From NCBI GenBank assembly GCA_039621445.1, contig CP154955.1, forward strand, positions 822,558 to 886,557: 64,000 nt of DNA. Reading direction: 5' to 3'. The notes below the pieces were generated by a model, which worked only from the letters and a program-made list of their open reading frames with translations, did no database searches and had not been told where the DNA came from. The translations under genes and the position numbers were made by a program. Numbering within the stretch: position 1 is the stretch's first letter; each line of letters begins with the position of its first letter. This document shows, piece by piece, positions 10,286 through 21,212 of the stretch. This stretch comes from Euglena gracilis. Its lineage: Eukaryota; Euglenida; Euglenophyceae; Euglenales.

Positions 10286-10870
10286 GGGGATGCCTAACAA
10301 GCGGTGCCGGCACCGCTGGGGCACCGCTGGGGCACCGCTTGACACCGCTGGGACCGCTTGACACCGCTGGGACCGCTTGACACCGCTGGGACAGGGGTTT
10401 TTTTAAGACCGGGGGGGAGGGGGGTCCCCCCCGGGGGGGGGGTCCCGGGGGACCCACAAAAAAATGGCCGAAAATCGCGAAAAGCGCTAAAAATAGCACT
10501 TTTTCGGTGCCTTCGGCGCCAAAAAGTATATTCCACCCCCCTCCGGGGGGACCCCCAGGGGGGGGGGGGGGCTCGGCCGGACCCACCCACCCCCCACCTC
10601 CCCCCCGGGGGTCCACGACTAAAAAAACCCCTGCGCTGGGACAGGAACAACATGGAATAATGCTGAGGGAAAAAATGCGGGCATTTCCCATAAGGAAGCA
10701 CGAAAGCATCTCGTTGTGACATAAACATTTGTGGCCATCAAAAAAACCTGTATAGAAAGAACAAAAGCACATGGAAAAAATTTTGCAAGTTCCCCTTAAA
10801 AGAAGAAAGCATTCCGTCCCAGCGGTGTCAAGCGGTGCCAACGGTGTCGGCACCGTTTTTTAGGCATCCC
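10286..10870 (+). mobile_element. Inverted-repeat element with ACCGCTT tandem repeats
   Basis: Ends GGATGCCTAACAAGCGGTGCC (left) and GGCACCGTTTTTTAGGCATCC (right) are inverted. Subterminal tandem units CACCGCTTGACACCGCTGGG on the left recur in reverse complement on the right (10815-10855). The MITE at 10392-10633 is nested within it. No duplication identified. Confidence 0.5.
10392..10633 (+). mobile_element. hAT-like MITE, 242 bp, TSD CGCTGGGA
   Basis: Ends CAGGGGTTTTTTTAAGACC and its inverted counterpart ACTAAAAAAACCCCTG. Perfect 8-bp duplication CGCTGGGA at 10384-10391 and 10634-10641. The interior has G and C runs and the core hairpin GGTGCCTTCGGCGCC. Inserted inside the tandem ACCGCTTGACACCGCTGGG repeats of the element 10286-10870, so it is the younger insertion. 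Confidence 0.75.
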
Positions 10871-10984
10871 TCTTGACCTTGACTTTGGGGGGGGGGGGGG
10901 CTGAGAAAATCAAAATTCTGGAACCTCCTCAAGATTGTCGAGAAATCAAGATTTTTAAAGACTTTGCCCCCCCCAAAAAAAGAC

Positions 10985-11390
10985 GAAAATTGCAAAAAGT
11001 GGCCAAAATGGGCCAAAAATGGCCAAATGTGGTCCAAAAGGCCAATCGTTGTCAAAACTGTCAAAAGAAGGGGGAAAAAAAGGTGGCCAAAAGCGACCAA
11101 AAGGAAATCGAAAGTAGTCAAAAGCTGCCAACGGCAGCCAGCAGCAGCCAGAAGGAGCCAGAAGCAGCAAATGGTTGCCAAATTGACCAAAATGGCCAAA
11201 TGTCGCCAAAACGGGCCAAAAATGCCCAAAAATCTCCAGAAAGGGCAAAAAAAATGGCCAACTGTTGCCAAAAGTAAGGCCAATAATTGCCAAAAATGAC
11301 CAAAAATGACCAAAATTGGACTGGAATGGCCAAAAATGACCAAAGGGACAAAAGAGGCTAAAAATAGCCAAAGGTGGCCAACTCGAACCC
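10985..11390 (+). repeat. GGCCAAAA low-complexity array
   Basis: Irregular array of TGGCCAAAA and CAGCCAGAAG units. Open frames here (KWPKATK) are low-complexity artefacts. The complement of this array occurs at 31850-32345. Confidence 0.75.
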
Positions 11391-11568
11391 CCCACAAACC
11401 TTTTAAGAACCTTTTATGGCATTTTTGGCTTGACAGCCCCTCGAGATTTTTCAAGATTTCTAGGATTTCCCAAAATTTTCGAAATGTCAAGATCCGTCCA
11501 GGTTTGAGTTCCAGCCTTGCATTGACCGTGGTGTTGCAATTTTTTTTGTGCCTCGGCCCCCACCGAAC

Positions 11569-11667
11569 CAGCCAGTGCACCCACGGCGCCAGGGGGCAGG
11601 CTGGGCGGACGTCCGCGGCGGGCTTCCCCTCCCCGCGCTGGTGCAGGCGCTGGGCGACGGGGGATGT
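11569..11667 (-). CDS. Exon of the 5.8-14.4 kb chain
   Basis: 33 minus-strand codons reading TSPVAQRLHQRGEGKPAADV then RPACPLAPWVHWL. The donor CTG|GTTCGG (11568) is in phase 0 and joins the exon at 8658-8759. Two acceptors are possible: CACGCAG (11668), or one further upstream, which would add [14 protein letters not shown] (GT)n tract of about 300 bp lies directly upstream at 11748. Confidence 0.45.
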
Positions 11668-11747
11668 CTGCGTGGCGGCCCAGCTGAGGGGCAGCAGCTT
11701 GTGGGCCAGCCGGCAAGCCCCCCGGGGGGTCAGACTTGGGCTGGAAG

Positions 11748-11748
11748 T

Positions 11749-11842
<94 letters not shown>

Positions 11843-11854
11843 GTGTGTGTGTGT

Positions 11855-11949
<95 letters not shown>

Positions 11950-12011
11950 GTGGGTGGGTGTGGGTGTGTGTGTGTGTGTGGGTGGGTGGGTGGGTGGGTG
12001 GGTGGGTGGGT

Positions 12012-12060
<49 letters not shown>

Positions 12061-12062
12061 TG
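11748..12062 (+). repeat. (GT)n compound microsatellite
   Basis: About 300 bp of GT repeats with GGGT interruptions in the second half and a GTGC tail. Lies just upstream (minus sense) of the exon at 11569-11667. Confidence 0.95.
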
Positions 12063-12760
12063 CATGTGTCCCTCACCAACATGTCCTTGGTGAGGCAGGG
12101 GCAGGGCTGTCCAGGAAGCCCTGGTGGGGGGGTCGAACCCACCCATCAGGACTAGGATGGAGATGGGGGGATCAACCACCACACCCATAGGGTTTCCGGG
12201 ATTCCTGTACGGCCGTGGGAAGGGCAAAAAAAGGGGGGGGGGCGGAGAACAGCTGGGAATCAGGTCACGAAAGAAGCCCACCCAGTTGAATGAGACTCCT
12301 GGAGATTAGCTGACCAACAATCTCTGATTGTGAGGGGGGGGGGCTTGTCGCAGCCTTCGTGCTACCAATGCCACAGGACATGCAAACATTTTCACCAGAG
12401 TTTTTTTTTTAGTTTTAGTTTTTTAGTTTTTAGTTTTAGGTTGGTGACCTGGGGGGGGATGGATAGGGAAATCTGCTGGGGTCAGGCCAAGTGGGCACGT
12501 TTGCTATTTGCACTGAAAAGATTTTTTGGACGTCGAGGTTGGGCCCCAAAAGTTCCCCCCTGAGCCCCAGGTGGGTGGGTGGTGGGGGCTGGAATCTCCT
12601 TCTCCCAGGTCCGAAAGAACTTCTGATCCTCACTCACACCAATTGGTCGTCTCATCACGAGAGTTGGATGCAGCTTTTCGGTGTCGTCAAAAGAGGAAAC
12701 TGTGGTTGAAAGGGAGACTGCGCGATGGTGGCAGGTGCCGAAGGAATTCCAAAGACGCAC

Positions 12761-12843
12761 GCAAAGGGAAGGGTTCAACGCGTCCGTGCCGGTGGCTTGG
12801 GCAGAAGGGCGGGGGAGACGGCGCGGGGAGGGGGGCCCGTGGA
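12761..12843 (-). CDS. Exon of the 5.8-14.4 kb chain
   Basis: The minus-strand frame reads HGPPSPRRLPRPSAQATGTD then ALNPSLC. The acceptor GGACGCAG (12844) and the donor TGC|GTGCGT (12760) are acceptable, and the phases fit both neighbours. A second open frame (ADRLDATLSMRRTQSTGPPP) overlaps the 5' side and cannot be ruled out. The reading is proline-rich and the confidence is modest. Confidence 0.35.
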
Positions 12844-13656
12844 CTGCGTCCGGCGCATCGACAGCGTCGCGTCCAGGCGGTCGGCAAAGGAGCAGGCGGA
12901 GGAGGTGGCAGGTCAGCAAACCATGTTTTTTTTTCTTCTCACACAATATTGCCCGTTGTTCACATGGAAATTTTACCGGTGGCATTTGGGGAAATGGGTG
13001 TGGGAAGGCCCCAGGGACGGGGGGGGATTAGAAGTTCGTGCTGGCCAGAAAAATGGACTGCCTATCTCCGAGGGGGGGGGGTGCCTTGTTGAATGGTACC
13101 GTGAGGCGGGGAGCGGCCCAGGCAAATGTCTGTTTTTGGGCCACCGGTGCCTTTCGGCACTGGGAGGTGTGGCATAGTGCTGCCCACCCAAAACCTGACC
13201 ACCTGAGCTTGGCTTTATAAACATCAAATGGACAAAATGCAAAAAACAAAACAAAACGAAAACAATCTGTGTTTCTGGAAAATTAGCACCCAGCCAAGAA
13301 ATGTTCACTGCCAGGAAGATGATGTTTCCTTCAATTACGAAACCCACAAGACGGGTAACCTGTGCGGAAGAGGGTAAAAATCCCTGAGTAAAAAAAAAAC
13401 CAACCAAGCTACCTCGGCCATCCAGACCCCCCAGGGAGGCCCGACCTCTCCCTCTCCCAAGTGTGCTCTCAGAATTACAGGAATTATGGTTTCTGGCATT
13501 TTAATTTCTTCCATTTTTGTGTTTCATTTCATTTTTTGTTTCATTTTTCTGTTCCATTTTTGTGTTTATTAGTGCTTCATTTTAATTTTGTGCGCTTTTT
13601 TGTTATGGAGTCCGACGGTAACACTCCCCCCCCACTGCCCGCCCACCGCCGGCCAC

Positions 13657-13735
13657 CGCCTCGGCGGCCCAGCGTGGCGGCGGGGCCCCGCCAGGTGGGG
13701 CTGCTGAGCAGCGTGCGGGCCTCCTCCACCGCCGC
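13657..13735 (-). CDS. Exon of the 5.8-14.4 kb chain
   Basis: The minus-strand frame reads AAVEEARTLLSSPTWRGPAA then TLGRRG. The acceptor CCCGCAG (13736) is good. The donor G|GTGGCC (13656) gives phase 1, which fits the next exon at 12761-12843. Helical start followed by a loop; no family recognised. Confidence 0.45.
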
Positions 13736-14336
13736 CTGCGGGTTGGCCGGTGGGCGGCCCCAGGCGGGCCAGAGCCCGGGAGGAAGAGGACAAATATATA
13801 CCGATGCTCATGCCGGCCCAGCACAGGAAGGGAGTCGCCGTCCCCTCCCCCGTCCCCGCCTGTGCTGTGTGCCGGCACTTTGGGAATCATTTGAAATGCA
13901 GAGCTGGCAGTGTGGGAGAAAATGCCAGGTTTGAACCTCAAAAAAAAAAGTTTGCGTGAAGACCGGGGGTTGCTGGGCTAGGGCAAGAATTTTGGGCGTG
14001 GCCAGGTAACCCTTTGGGGGGAGCTGGACCGCAGGTGCCACTGAGCTGGACTGAACTGAAATTGGACAACCGCCAAAAAAAGAAGCCCTTCAAAACACAA
14101 TTTTGAGAGAATTGAACATTTGAAAAATTGAACATCTGATAACACCAAACTAAAGAAAAAAATGAAAACGCTCTGCAAAATTGGGTCATTGCTGTTTAGA
14201 CCCAGCTCAGAGGCTGACTGGAAAAGGCAGCTGGCCTGATGAAGTCCCGCTGGTGATCAAATTGGGTTTAAAACCGCAACAAGCACCCCGTCGGCCCGCT
14301 AGGGCGACCCCCCGGCGGGCGGGCGGGGCCGCCCAC

Positions 14337-14435
14337 GCCCAGCTGCCCCTCCGTCTGGAGGTGGGCCACGATGCGCTCCAGCTGCCGCCGGTGGCGCTGC
14401 CGCTTCGCCGCCTCCGCCGCCTCCCGCAGCGCCGC
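14337..14435 (-). CDS. Exon, coiled coil
   Basis: 33 minus-strand codons reading AALREAAEAAKRQRHRRQLE then RIVAHLQTEGQLG, a strongly charged coiled coil. The acceptor is CCATCCAG (14436) and the donor GGC|GTGGGC (14336). The frame is open further upstream (GAAQHAEWRSIQ), so the exon may be longer. Phase 0 at the end matches 13657-13735. Confidence 0.5.
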
Positions 14436-15903
14436 CTGGATGGACCGCCACTCCGCGTGCTGCGCCGCCCCCAGGGCCGGGGCCCCAGGGGGGGGGGGGG
14501 TGGGGGGGGGAGTATTGCGTGGGCCGCGAATGCACACATCCGTATACGTGCAAATTCTTGAGGGCGAACATGTGTGGGTGTGTGTATGCGTTTTTTTTTT
14601 TGACACGCATATTTATAATGCCTAAAAAAATGTTTGCGTGGACACATATCTGAACAGCAACAGACGCTCATCGTGTCAGTTGGAGATTGTTGGATTAATC
14701 ACAACTGCTGGCAGCAAAAAAAAAACATTATAATTGTTCATAATTATTACAATAATTGTTCATAATAAGGAAAAAAATAAGTAAAAATATTATTAAATTA
14801 TCATTATTAAATTATTATCATTATTCATTATAATCATTATTAACTTATCACCCGCACCTCTAAGAGAAAGAGAGAAAATGGGAGTATTTCAGCGGGGGAC
14901 AAAAAGAAAAACAGAAGGGAAAAAATGTGGTTGCGAAGGAGATGTGGTTGGGAATTTGAGAAGAAATCCTGCTGGTTTTGAGATCATAACATTGGTCTCT
15001 GCCCTGCGTGCCATCATGGAGCGCCAGCTGACCGCTTCTGCCTCCCACACCGGAAGCAGAGCGGCGCATCAACGCTGAAGGGCAAGGAAGGAGGAGCAAA
15101 AATAGCTCTGATACACCAGAGCTCCAATGCTGTGGATCACTGTCTACTGTCTCCTTTTAATTGGGCTGTATATTGGGCCTCAGGATTAACCTAACGCCCC
15201 CCCCCCGACAAACCCATGGAAAAAACTGTGGTGGTGGTTTGTTGAACACGGGAGGGAGGTTTCTACTCTGGAAATCATTCTCCAGCAAGGTCAGAGGCAG
15301 GCTCTGTAGCCGCACAGCTGCAGAAGGAAGGGTAGGGGCTCTCTTGCATTTCTGGCCAGCAGGAGGTCAAAATCCTTGCCAATCCAGGGGGTGATTGAAA
15401 GGCTTGCGACAGGACTCCACAGGCAGACAGGTTGTGTGTCTGCCTCGACGAACTGAAGGCAGCGCCATGGATATTTTTGGACTATTTTTAAGCCATGTGC
15501 ATTCTGACGTTCGATATTTCGGGGGGAACCGTGTTCCTGACTTACATTGTCGGCGGGGGGGGCTACGTGGGTCGCCCAAGTTAAAGAGTTGAAAAGAGGT
15601 AAAATCATTTGAAAGCTACTTCTTAAGGTATGTGGGGGTTGGGCCCACCGCCCAGGGAATCCTGGTGGTCATGGAAAGCCCCCCGGCCGTCAGAAAACCC
15701 TTCAGCCCCCAATTTTCTTTTTTAATCAATTTTCTGAGGAATTTCTTTCCGCGGAGTTCTGAAAGACAATTACGATCATTTTCTCGGGTTTGTGCCTGGC
15801 CGCAGACCCGGTGGGGAGTCGGGTGGACCTGCGCACCGACTGACAAGCCTTCCGGGGCTCGGCAGATTTTTCATTGTCAACACTGGACTGGCTACGGCCG
15901 AAC

Positions 15904-16039
15904 CCCCCCCTCCCCAGGGAGGCCCCAGCCCGCCGGCCGCCCTGGGCCGCAGCCGGGCCGCCGTCTCGCGCTGCTCCGCCGCACACAGCGCCGCGGCCAG
16001 CGCCGCCGCCCCCTCCAGCGCCAGGCGGCACTGCTCCTC
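15904..16039 (-). CDS. Exon, alanine-rich helix
   Basis: The minus-strand frame reads EEQCRLALEGAAALAAALCA then AEQRETAARLRPRAAGGLGP, a long alanine-rich helix with heptad character. The acceptor TGGGGGCAG (16040) is good and phase 0. The donor GTTCGG at 15903 lies in a G run and is uncertain. It probably belongs to the same coiled-coil gene as 14337-14435. Confidence 0.45.
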
Positions 16040-16750
16040 CTGCCCCCAGGCCGGGGTTTGTGAACCACAGCCCCGTGACCCCCCCCCCCCCGGGAAACAG
16101 TCACCTGACAGGTTGGCCAGCACCGGGGACCCTGACAACTTCCTCAGATTGAGGTCTGGAGGTGGTGTGGTTTTGGGGGTCGGGGTCTTACCCCCCCCCC
16201 AGCGCTTGGCCCCTTCTCTTCCTTCCATATAAATTTGCCCCCCCCCCAAAATTGGCCACCTTCAAATGTGGCGTGGGCCAAGCGCCAGGGGGGGGTGAGT
16301 TAGGGCTGTGTGCGGCCTGTCTGGTGTACCCTCTACAAATTTGGGGGGGCAAGGCGTGTTCCGGGGGTTCCGGGAATTTGGGAGGGCTGGTTTCCCAGTG
16401 TTTCCTAGCTGCAACACTATCAGTCTACAGTGCACCATTGGTTAGGGGCTGTTCAACCCTGCCACTGCCTCGTTCTTCGGTGTGGTTCTGGCTCCATGCC
16501 CCCCCCCCCCCCCCGGGAGTGGCATCGGCCAGGACTGGCCGAAAGTGGCCACGGCGCCGAAGCCGGAAATTTTGGGTGTTTTTTTTGGCGAAAACCTGTT
16601 GATATGAGGCCATTTTGGCTGGAGCGGCGAGAGCCACCGACCCTGCTGGCTCTCGCCAACAGGGTCTTGCTGGTGGCTCTCGCTGACAACTGGTTTTCGA
16701 AAAGTGGCTGTTTTTTTGAACTAACTAACTACCCTCTTGAACTGATTCCA

Positions 16751-17093
16751 TAACCCCCCCAATATAAACCCCCTTGGGAGTCCAAACATTAGACTTTTCG
16801 CGTGAAGGAGCAATTTTTACACGTTTTTGGTAAGAATTGCTCCCAAATCTACCAAAAATCACAATTTAAGGAGAAATTTTGTCGATTTTTTTTCCCTTCC
16901 GGCGCTTCGCCTTCGGGGGGTTATATTCAGGCGGGATTTTAAGGTCCTCGGGGGGGGGTGGGCGTATTTGTGGGATCCCACCAGGGAATTGATTTTCCCG
17001 ACCGAATATTAAACCCCCCAGAAATGTAAACCCCCCGGGGTGTTGAATTTCCGTCCGAATATAAAACTGGGGGTTTATATTTGGGGGGGGTTA
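16751..17093 (+). mobile_element. Poly-C-capped inverted-repeat element
   Basis: Starts TAACCCCCCCAATATAAACC and ends GGTTTATATTTGGGGGGGGTTA-type. The interior includes CACGTTTTTGGTAAGAATTG and the core CCGGCGCTTCGCCTTCGG. Same family as 7486-7879. Confidence 0.6.
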
Positions 17094-17809
17094 CCCCCTC
17101 CCCCCCCCAGGAAACAGTCATGCCCGAGAACCTATCAGGGTCCCGCCTGGTAAACTGTCAACGTCCCTGTTACTGGCCAACCTGTCAGCATGACCTGAAC
17201 ATATTATCTTCCAAAAAGTTTTTTGAACCATGTTGACATTTGCACTTCAGTCCCCTTCTGAGAATAAAACAGGAAGGTGCTAGTGTAGAGCCAACGAGAC
17301 CCCAAATCTGTTTTTTGTTAGCGGTTTTGCTTTCAACCTGAAATGTTTTGGTTTTGCATACAGCCTGGAAAAAAAAACATGCGAACCAAGATTCCTTCTT
17401 TTGGAAAGACCACCTTGGTTTCCCTCAAAATGTCTTTTTTGCATTTTTTTCACTGAATTTTCCTCACTGATTATGGCAAAACGAAGCCATGAAATGCCAT
17501 CAAAGGCCATGGATTCAGGTTGATTGAGGTGTATGAGAGATGAGTTGTCAACAAAACGCCTTCGCACACAATATTCACACAATGTTTTCAAAATGACACA
17601 TTCTTGGGACATTTTCTTGCCTAATTTAAAACGAATAGATGTTTAAGCTGAGTGTGGCTTGTATAACTTTCACCCGACTTTCCAGAGCTCCCCAGCGAAT
17701 ACAAAATACCTTATGGGGCAAATCGTTTGCATGTCAGACGGCATTCAACCGAGAAATCCCAAAGCAGAAGAACACCACAAAACCACAGCGCGGGTCGGCC
17801 GGCACACAC

Positions 17810-17920
17810 CAGACGCCCGGCGGGGTCGCCAGAGCCCCCGCCTGGGCGCCAGTGCAGCCACAGCCGCTCGCGGGCCTTCGCCTCCACGGTGGCGATGCGG
17901 CCCAGGGATGGATGGGAAGC
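17810..17920 (-). CDS. Exon of unidentified gene
   Basis: 37 minus-strand codons reading ASHPSLGRIATVEAKARERL then WLHWRPGGGSGDPAGRL. The acceptor CTCAAG (17921) is the terminal-repeat end of a hairpin element; the donor CTG|GTGTGT (17809) is good. Phase 0 at both ends, which also fits the next coding island at 15904-16039. The R-E-R-L-W-L-H-W segment is a clear coding signature. Family unknown. Confidence 0.5.
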
Positions 17921-18021
17921 CTTGAGGGGCGGGGGGGGGTCGACACGGGGGGGGGGGGGGGGGGGGGGGACCCCCCCCCTACCACCTACCTCAACACCGA
18001 AGGGCTTCCCATCCATCCCTG
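17903..18021 (-). mobile_element. Inverted-repeat hairpin forming a 69-bp intron
   Basis: The ends are CAGGGATGGATGGGAAGC and its complement GCTTCCCATCCATCCCTG, and the interior contains a G run of over 20 bases. On the minus strand GAG|GTAGGT (17989) to CTCAAG| (17921) defines a phase-0 intron. No convincing target-site duplication is visible, unlike the other elements. Related ends occur singly at about 26396 and 27868. Confidence 0.55.
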
Positions 18022-18051
18022 GGGGTGCACAACCATCCCCAAACAACCCCC
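17990..18051 (-). CDS. Exon before hairpin-derived intron
   Basis: The minus-strand frame reads GLFGDGCAPPGMDGKPFGVE between the acceptor GCCAAACAG (18052) and the donor GAG|GTAGGT (17989). It splices in phase 0 to the exon at 17810-17920 across a 69-bp intron made entirely of an inverted-repeat hairpin. The second half of this exon is the left terminal repeat of that hairpin, so part of the peptide is element-derived. Confidence 0.4.
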
Positions 18052-18866
18052 CTGTTTGGCTAATGGCCAAGCTCCATTTCCAACTAGGACCCCCCATTGA
18101 GGCAATTAGGGGGCACCCCCTATGTTTTAAAAATGCAAAAACGGTGGAGTTTTGGGGGGATTACCTGGCGAATGTTAAAATTTCCAAACGGGACGTTTTC
18201 GGAGGTTTTCTGAGCATTTTGCGTGGCCTTTTGCATATTTTGGTCAGTATTAGCAAACCGAGGGTAAATAGGGGGGGTGAGGGCATAAAATCCATCCCCT
18301 GGCGTTGTACTTGTCGCGAATTTCAATGGTATCTTCCTTTCCTTTCTCCTTTATACTTTTTTTTCCGAGCAATGAACTTGACTCTGATGCATGCCATTGC
18401 CAAGCCCCAGTCTGTGGGGTCCTTTCCGATTTTTTTTGGAAACTAGTTCGTCACAGAATTTTTTGGTGCCATTGCAGGCCAGAAAATACCTGTTTTGACA
18501 ACTTATGTCAAACAAGTGATGATGGGATGGTATTTTCTGGTCCTTTGGCGGGTCAAAAGAAGGCTGAGAAGCTTTCTTTCCTTGGCCTGCCAACCCCCTC
18601 CCCCCACCAGCCAACCGCCACTTCGACGAAAAACAAACTAACAAACTAACAAACAAAACAGAACCGATCGTCCTAAGCTTGGAGATGGGGGTGGAGAGGG
18701 CCACAGACTGATGGCAATTAAAACTAAAACCAGTTGAAATGATGGAAATGGTGCGCCGATTTGTACATGGGAAAAAAATTATTTACAATATTTACGAATT
18801 TCGTTTTATTATTATTATTGGAAGACAGGAAATTGAAATTCGAGAAAGGGAGATGAATCCTCACTC

Positions 18867-19015
18867 CTAACTTAGAAAGGCAAAGCGGGGAAGCGTTTGC
18901 AGCGTATCGATCGGCCCGCCAGGGCGCTTCTCCCGGGCCTCGGCCAGCATCCGCGACTGCAGCCCCCCGTTGTGCTGCAGGCCGTTCAGCGTCACCCCGT
19001 GCCCCCGACAGGGCA
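18867..19015 (-). CDS. Possible terminal exon
   Basis: The minus-strand frame reads KAMPCRGHGVTLNGLQHNGG, then LQSRMLAEAREKRPGGPIDT and ends FAFLS with a stop at 18867-18869. The helix SRMLAEAREKR looks coding. The acceptor (CAACAG before 19016) does not match the phase of the exon at 19281-19366, so either an exon is missing or the start is further in. A second open frame (TESDALSGARGDAERPAAQR) overlaps and is less protein-like. Confidence 0.35.
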
Positions 19016-19280
19016 TCGCTTTCTGTTGCTTGCAGGCTTCTTTTGAAGACCCCCGGGGGGGTCTTCGCGCCGAAACCCATACCCATCCGGGGTCCAGCCC
19101 CAAATCTACCCGCCCACCCCCTCCGTTGGGGGGTGGGTCGGGATCTTCCGCGTTAAAAAGAATCCTGGTTGCTTGTTGTCGCTGGGGGTAGGGATCTCGG
19201 GGGAAACAGTTCAGTTCTTGGTTGTCCTCGTGATGTGCCCCGGGGGGTGAGGCCATTGCCACCTCCCCAGCAGAAACTAC

Positions 19281-19366
19281 CCCTCGCCTTGGCATTTGAA
19301 GCAGCGCCGTGGACGCAGTCGCAAGCGCTGGAAGAACAGCTGGTCGTTCTCATGGTCGATGCGATC
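19281..19366 (-). CDS. Exon of unidentified helical protein
   Basis: The minus-strand frame reads DRIDHENDQLFFQRLRLRPR then RCFKCQGEG. The acceptor GTCTGCACAG (19367) is good. The donor GG|GTAGTT (19280) falls just before an in-frame stop. It enters in phase 0 from 19834-19894. The C-F-K-C ending could be half of a zinc-binding site, but no partner cysteines are visible. Confidence 0.45.
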
Positions 19367-19497
19367 CTGTGCAGACACCCGACATAATACGCTGAGTGAG
19401 CGAGCGAGCAAGAGAGCTGACGAGTGGGCCGGTGGATGAGCAGGCTTGCGTCGTGTGCGTGCGTTGCGTGCATTGTGTTGTGTGCATTGCACTGTGT

Positions 19498-19541
19498 GTG
19501 CTGTGCTGTGTGTGTGTGTGTGTGTGTGTGTGCTTGTGTGT
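19498..19541 (+). repeat. (GT)n microsatellite
   Basis: Short GT tract preceded by irregular GTGCATTG-like units. Confidence 0.85.
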
Positions 19542-19833
19542 GGTATGGTTGGTTCACTCAGTTGCATCCACTTATATTTCATTCTACAATTACTGATTGT
19601 GTGAAATTGGTACGAAAACGTGAGGTTTGCAACCTCCAGTTGTCTGAAAGTAGATCAGTTTGCTTGTGCAATGCCCAAACAAAATCGGCAAGGCAAAATA
19701 TGCAAAAATATGCAAAAAATGCGACTTTTCCCATATTTGTCATTATGCAAAAAAAATGCACATTACAAGATTTTGATTATGCAACTTTCACATCCCCCCC
19801 CCGCTGGGCACAAACACCGCCACTATTGCACAC

Positions 19834-19894
19834 CTGTTGCTCCTTGTACTGCTGCAGGGCGACGATCTCCTGGAACCATTGATTCACTTGGTGA
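19834..19894 (-). CDS. Exon of unidentified helical protein
   Basis: A 20-codon minus-strand exon reading HQVNQWFQEIVALQQYKEQQ. The acceptor is CTGGGAG (19895) and the donor CAACAG|GTGTGC (19833). It enters in phase 2 and leaves in phase 0, consistent with both neighbouring exons. Gln-rich helix; function unknown. Confidence 0.5.
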
Positions 19895-20270
19895 CTCCCA
19901 GGGTGGTTCAACCGGGTACAAAACAAATGAAACTCCAAAAATGCCCCCAAAACTGCCAATTATGCAAAAAATGGATTTTCTGATCCAAAATTCGCCTTGG
20001 CCAGCCCAAATCTGACCCATTTTTGCCCTTTTTGGGGGGGCCAATTTGGCCCCCAAAGCCACAAATCCGTTACTGTTATAAAACCGATGAGGGGAAGGGG
20101 CGTCCGGGGCTGGTGGTTGGCGAAGTCCCCCCCCCCCGGGGGGGGACGGGGTCCACTTCGGCTTAAGTGACGCCCTGGCCACAACCCACCCACCCACCCA
20201 CCCTCAAAGACCCACCCAACCACAGCCCCAGGAGGGGGATCACACAGGTGAGTGAATCTATGCCCGGAAC

Positions 20271-20380
20271 TCGGCGAACACGACGGGCAGCACGTCCGCC
20301 GCCTCCTTCTGCACAAACTCCCAGTGCCGCCGCTGGAGCTTCTCCCGCCGGCAGCCCCCCGCCGCACGGCGCCGACTGTG
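20271..20380 (-). CDS. Exon of unidentified helical protein (18.9-20.4 kb chain)
   Basis: The minus-strand frame reads HSRRRAAGGCRREKLQRRHW then EFVQKEAADVLPVVFA. The acceptor TTTCCTGCAG (20381) is very good. The donor GCCGA|GTTCCG (20270) gives phase 2 and joins in frame with 19834-19894; without it the frame stops at 20258. A basic R-R-x-K-L-Q-R-R-H motif precedes a helix. On the plus strand a GTGAGT lies at 20249, but the plus frame is less protein-like. Confidence 0.5.
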
Positions 20381-21212
20381 CTGCAGGAAAAAGTGCGCAA
20401 CGAAGGGGGGGGGTGCGCATGGACCCTTTCAAACACACACACACAAAAACACAAAAAAATGCAAATTTTGCCAAAATTGAAAAACACAAAAAAATTGTAT
20501 GTGTTTGTGTACCCTGCCCCTGGCACCAGAGAATGGCCAGGGTTGGTTCCAAATCACAAAGTCACAGAAACCCCACCTGACGTGGCACCAACTGCAACTG
20601 GAAAAAAACGCTGTGCAGGGAACCACTGCGGCAGCCGGGAGGGGCTGGATGGCCCTCCAGCTCCGCCCGCTCGGTGGCGCGCAGCTTCTCCCCGAGTTAA
20701 GCCCAGGCCGCCACTGGACGGCGGCGAGGAGCATTGGCGAGCCCGCCGGCGTGTGGGTGCGAACCGAGGAGGTCAGGGACCGCACTGCGGTGCACAGAGG
20801 CTATTTTTTTAAGGTACCATCACCCAGCCCCTGGGAGGGGGCCCGGGGGGGGGGGACGCGGACCTTTTGCACTTTTGGGGTGTCGATTCTGAAGTCCAAA
20901 AAAAACGGCGCTGAGAGAAAAAAATCCCCCTTGGCCTGAGTCCCACCCCCCGGGGGTGGACCCACCGAACAACCCACCCACCGCCTCCCCCCCCCCACGG
21001 CATCAAACTTATAACAATCTCTGGTGGTGCCACCCGAGAAGCCATGAGGTCGTTCCCCACCACCCCTGGCGTGCAAAGTGAGACGTGCTCGGAAACGGCC
21101 CGAAATGCGGCGGGTGGACTTCAGATAGAACCCGCGCCACGCCACGCCGAGACGCGCAGAACCTCGGCTGCGGGCGGGGGGGGGGGGGGACTGGCCGGGC
21201 CCTCACCGGCAG

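Larger units (their letters stand above)
8760..11568. other. Probable intron with nested elements
   Basis: Contains the nested elements at 10286-10870 and the GGCCAAAA array. Two ambiguous open stretches were seen: minus 9374-9560 (EVFKPTRMVGIEGICEFAAK) and minus 9840-9920 (GFNARLAMARRDLTAP). Neither has resolvable splice sites. Confidence 0.45.

Noticed and set aside
11736-12155. Long open frames of VC/HT repeats through the GT tract (also 24226-25126, 30452-31047, 56213-56986)
   Set aside because: Dinucleotide repeats are open in several frames on both strands; no other protein sequence features.
14878-15078. Plus-strand frame ending LVSALRAIMERQLTASASHT
   Set aside because: The minus strand over the same bases reads WEAEAVSWRSMMARRAET; neither has supported splice sites, so no exon was called.
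15291-15608. Minus-strand open frame with FVEADTQPVCLWSPVASLSI
   Set aside because: Two other minus frames look equally plausible and none fits the phases of the neighbouring exons.
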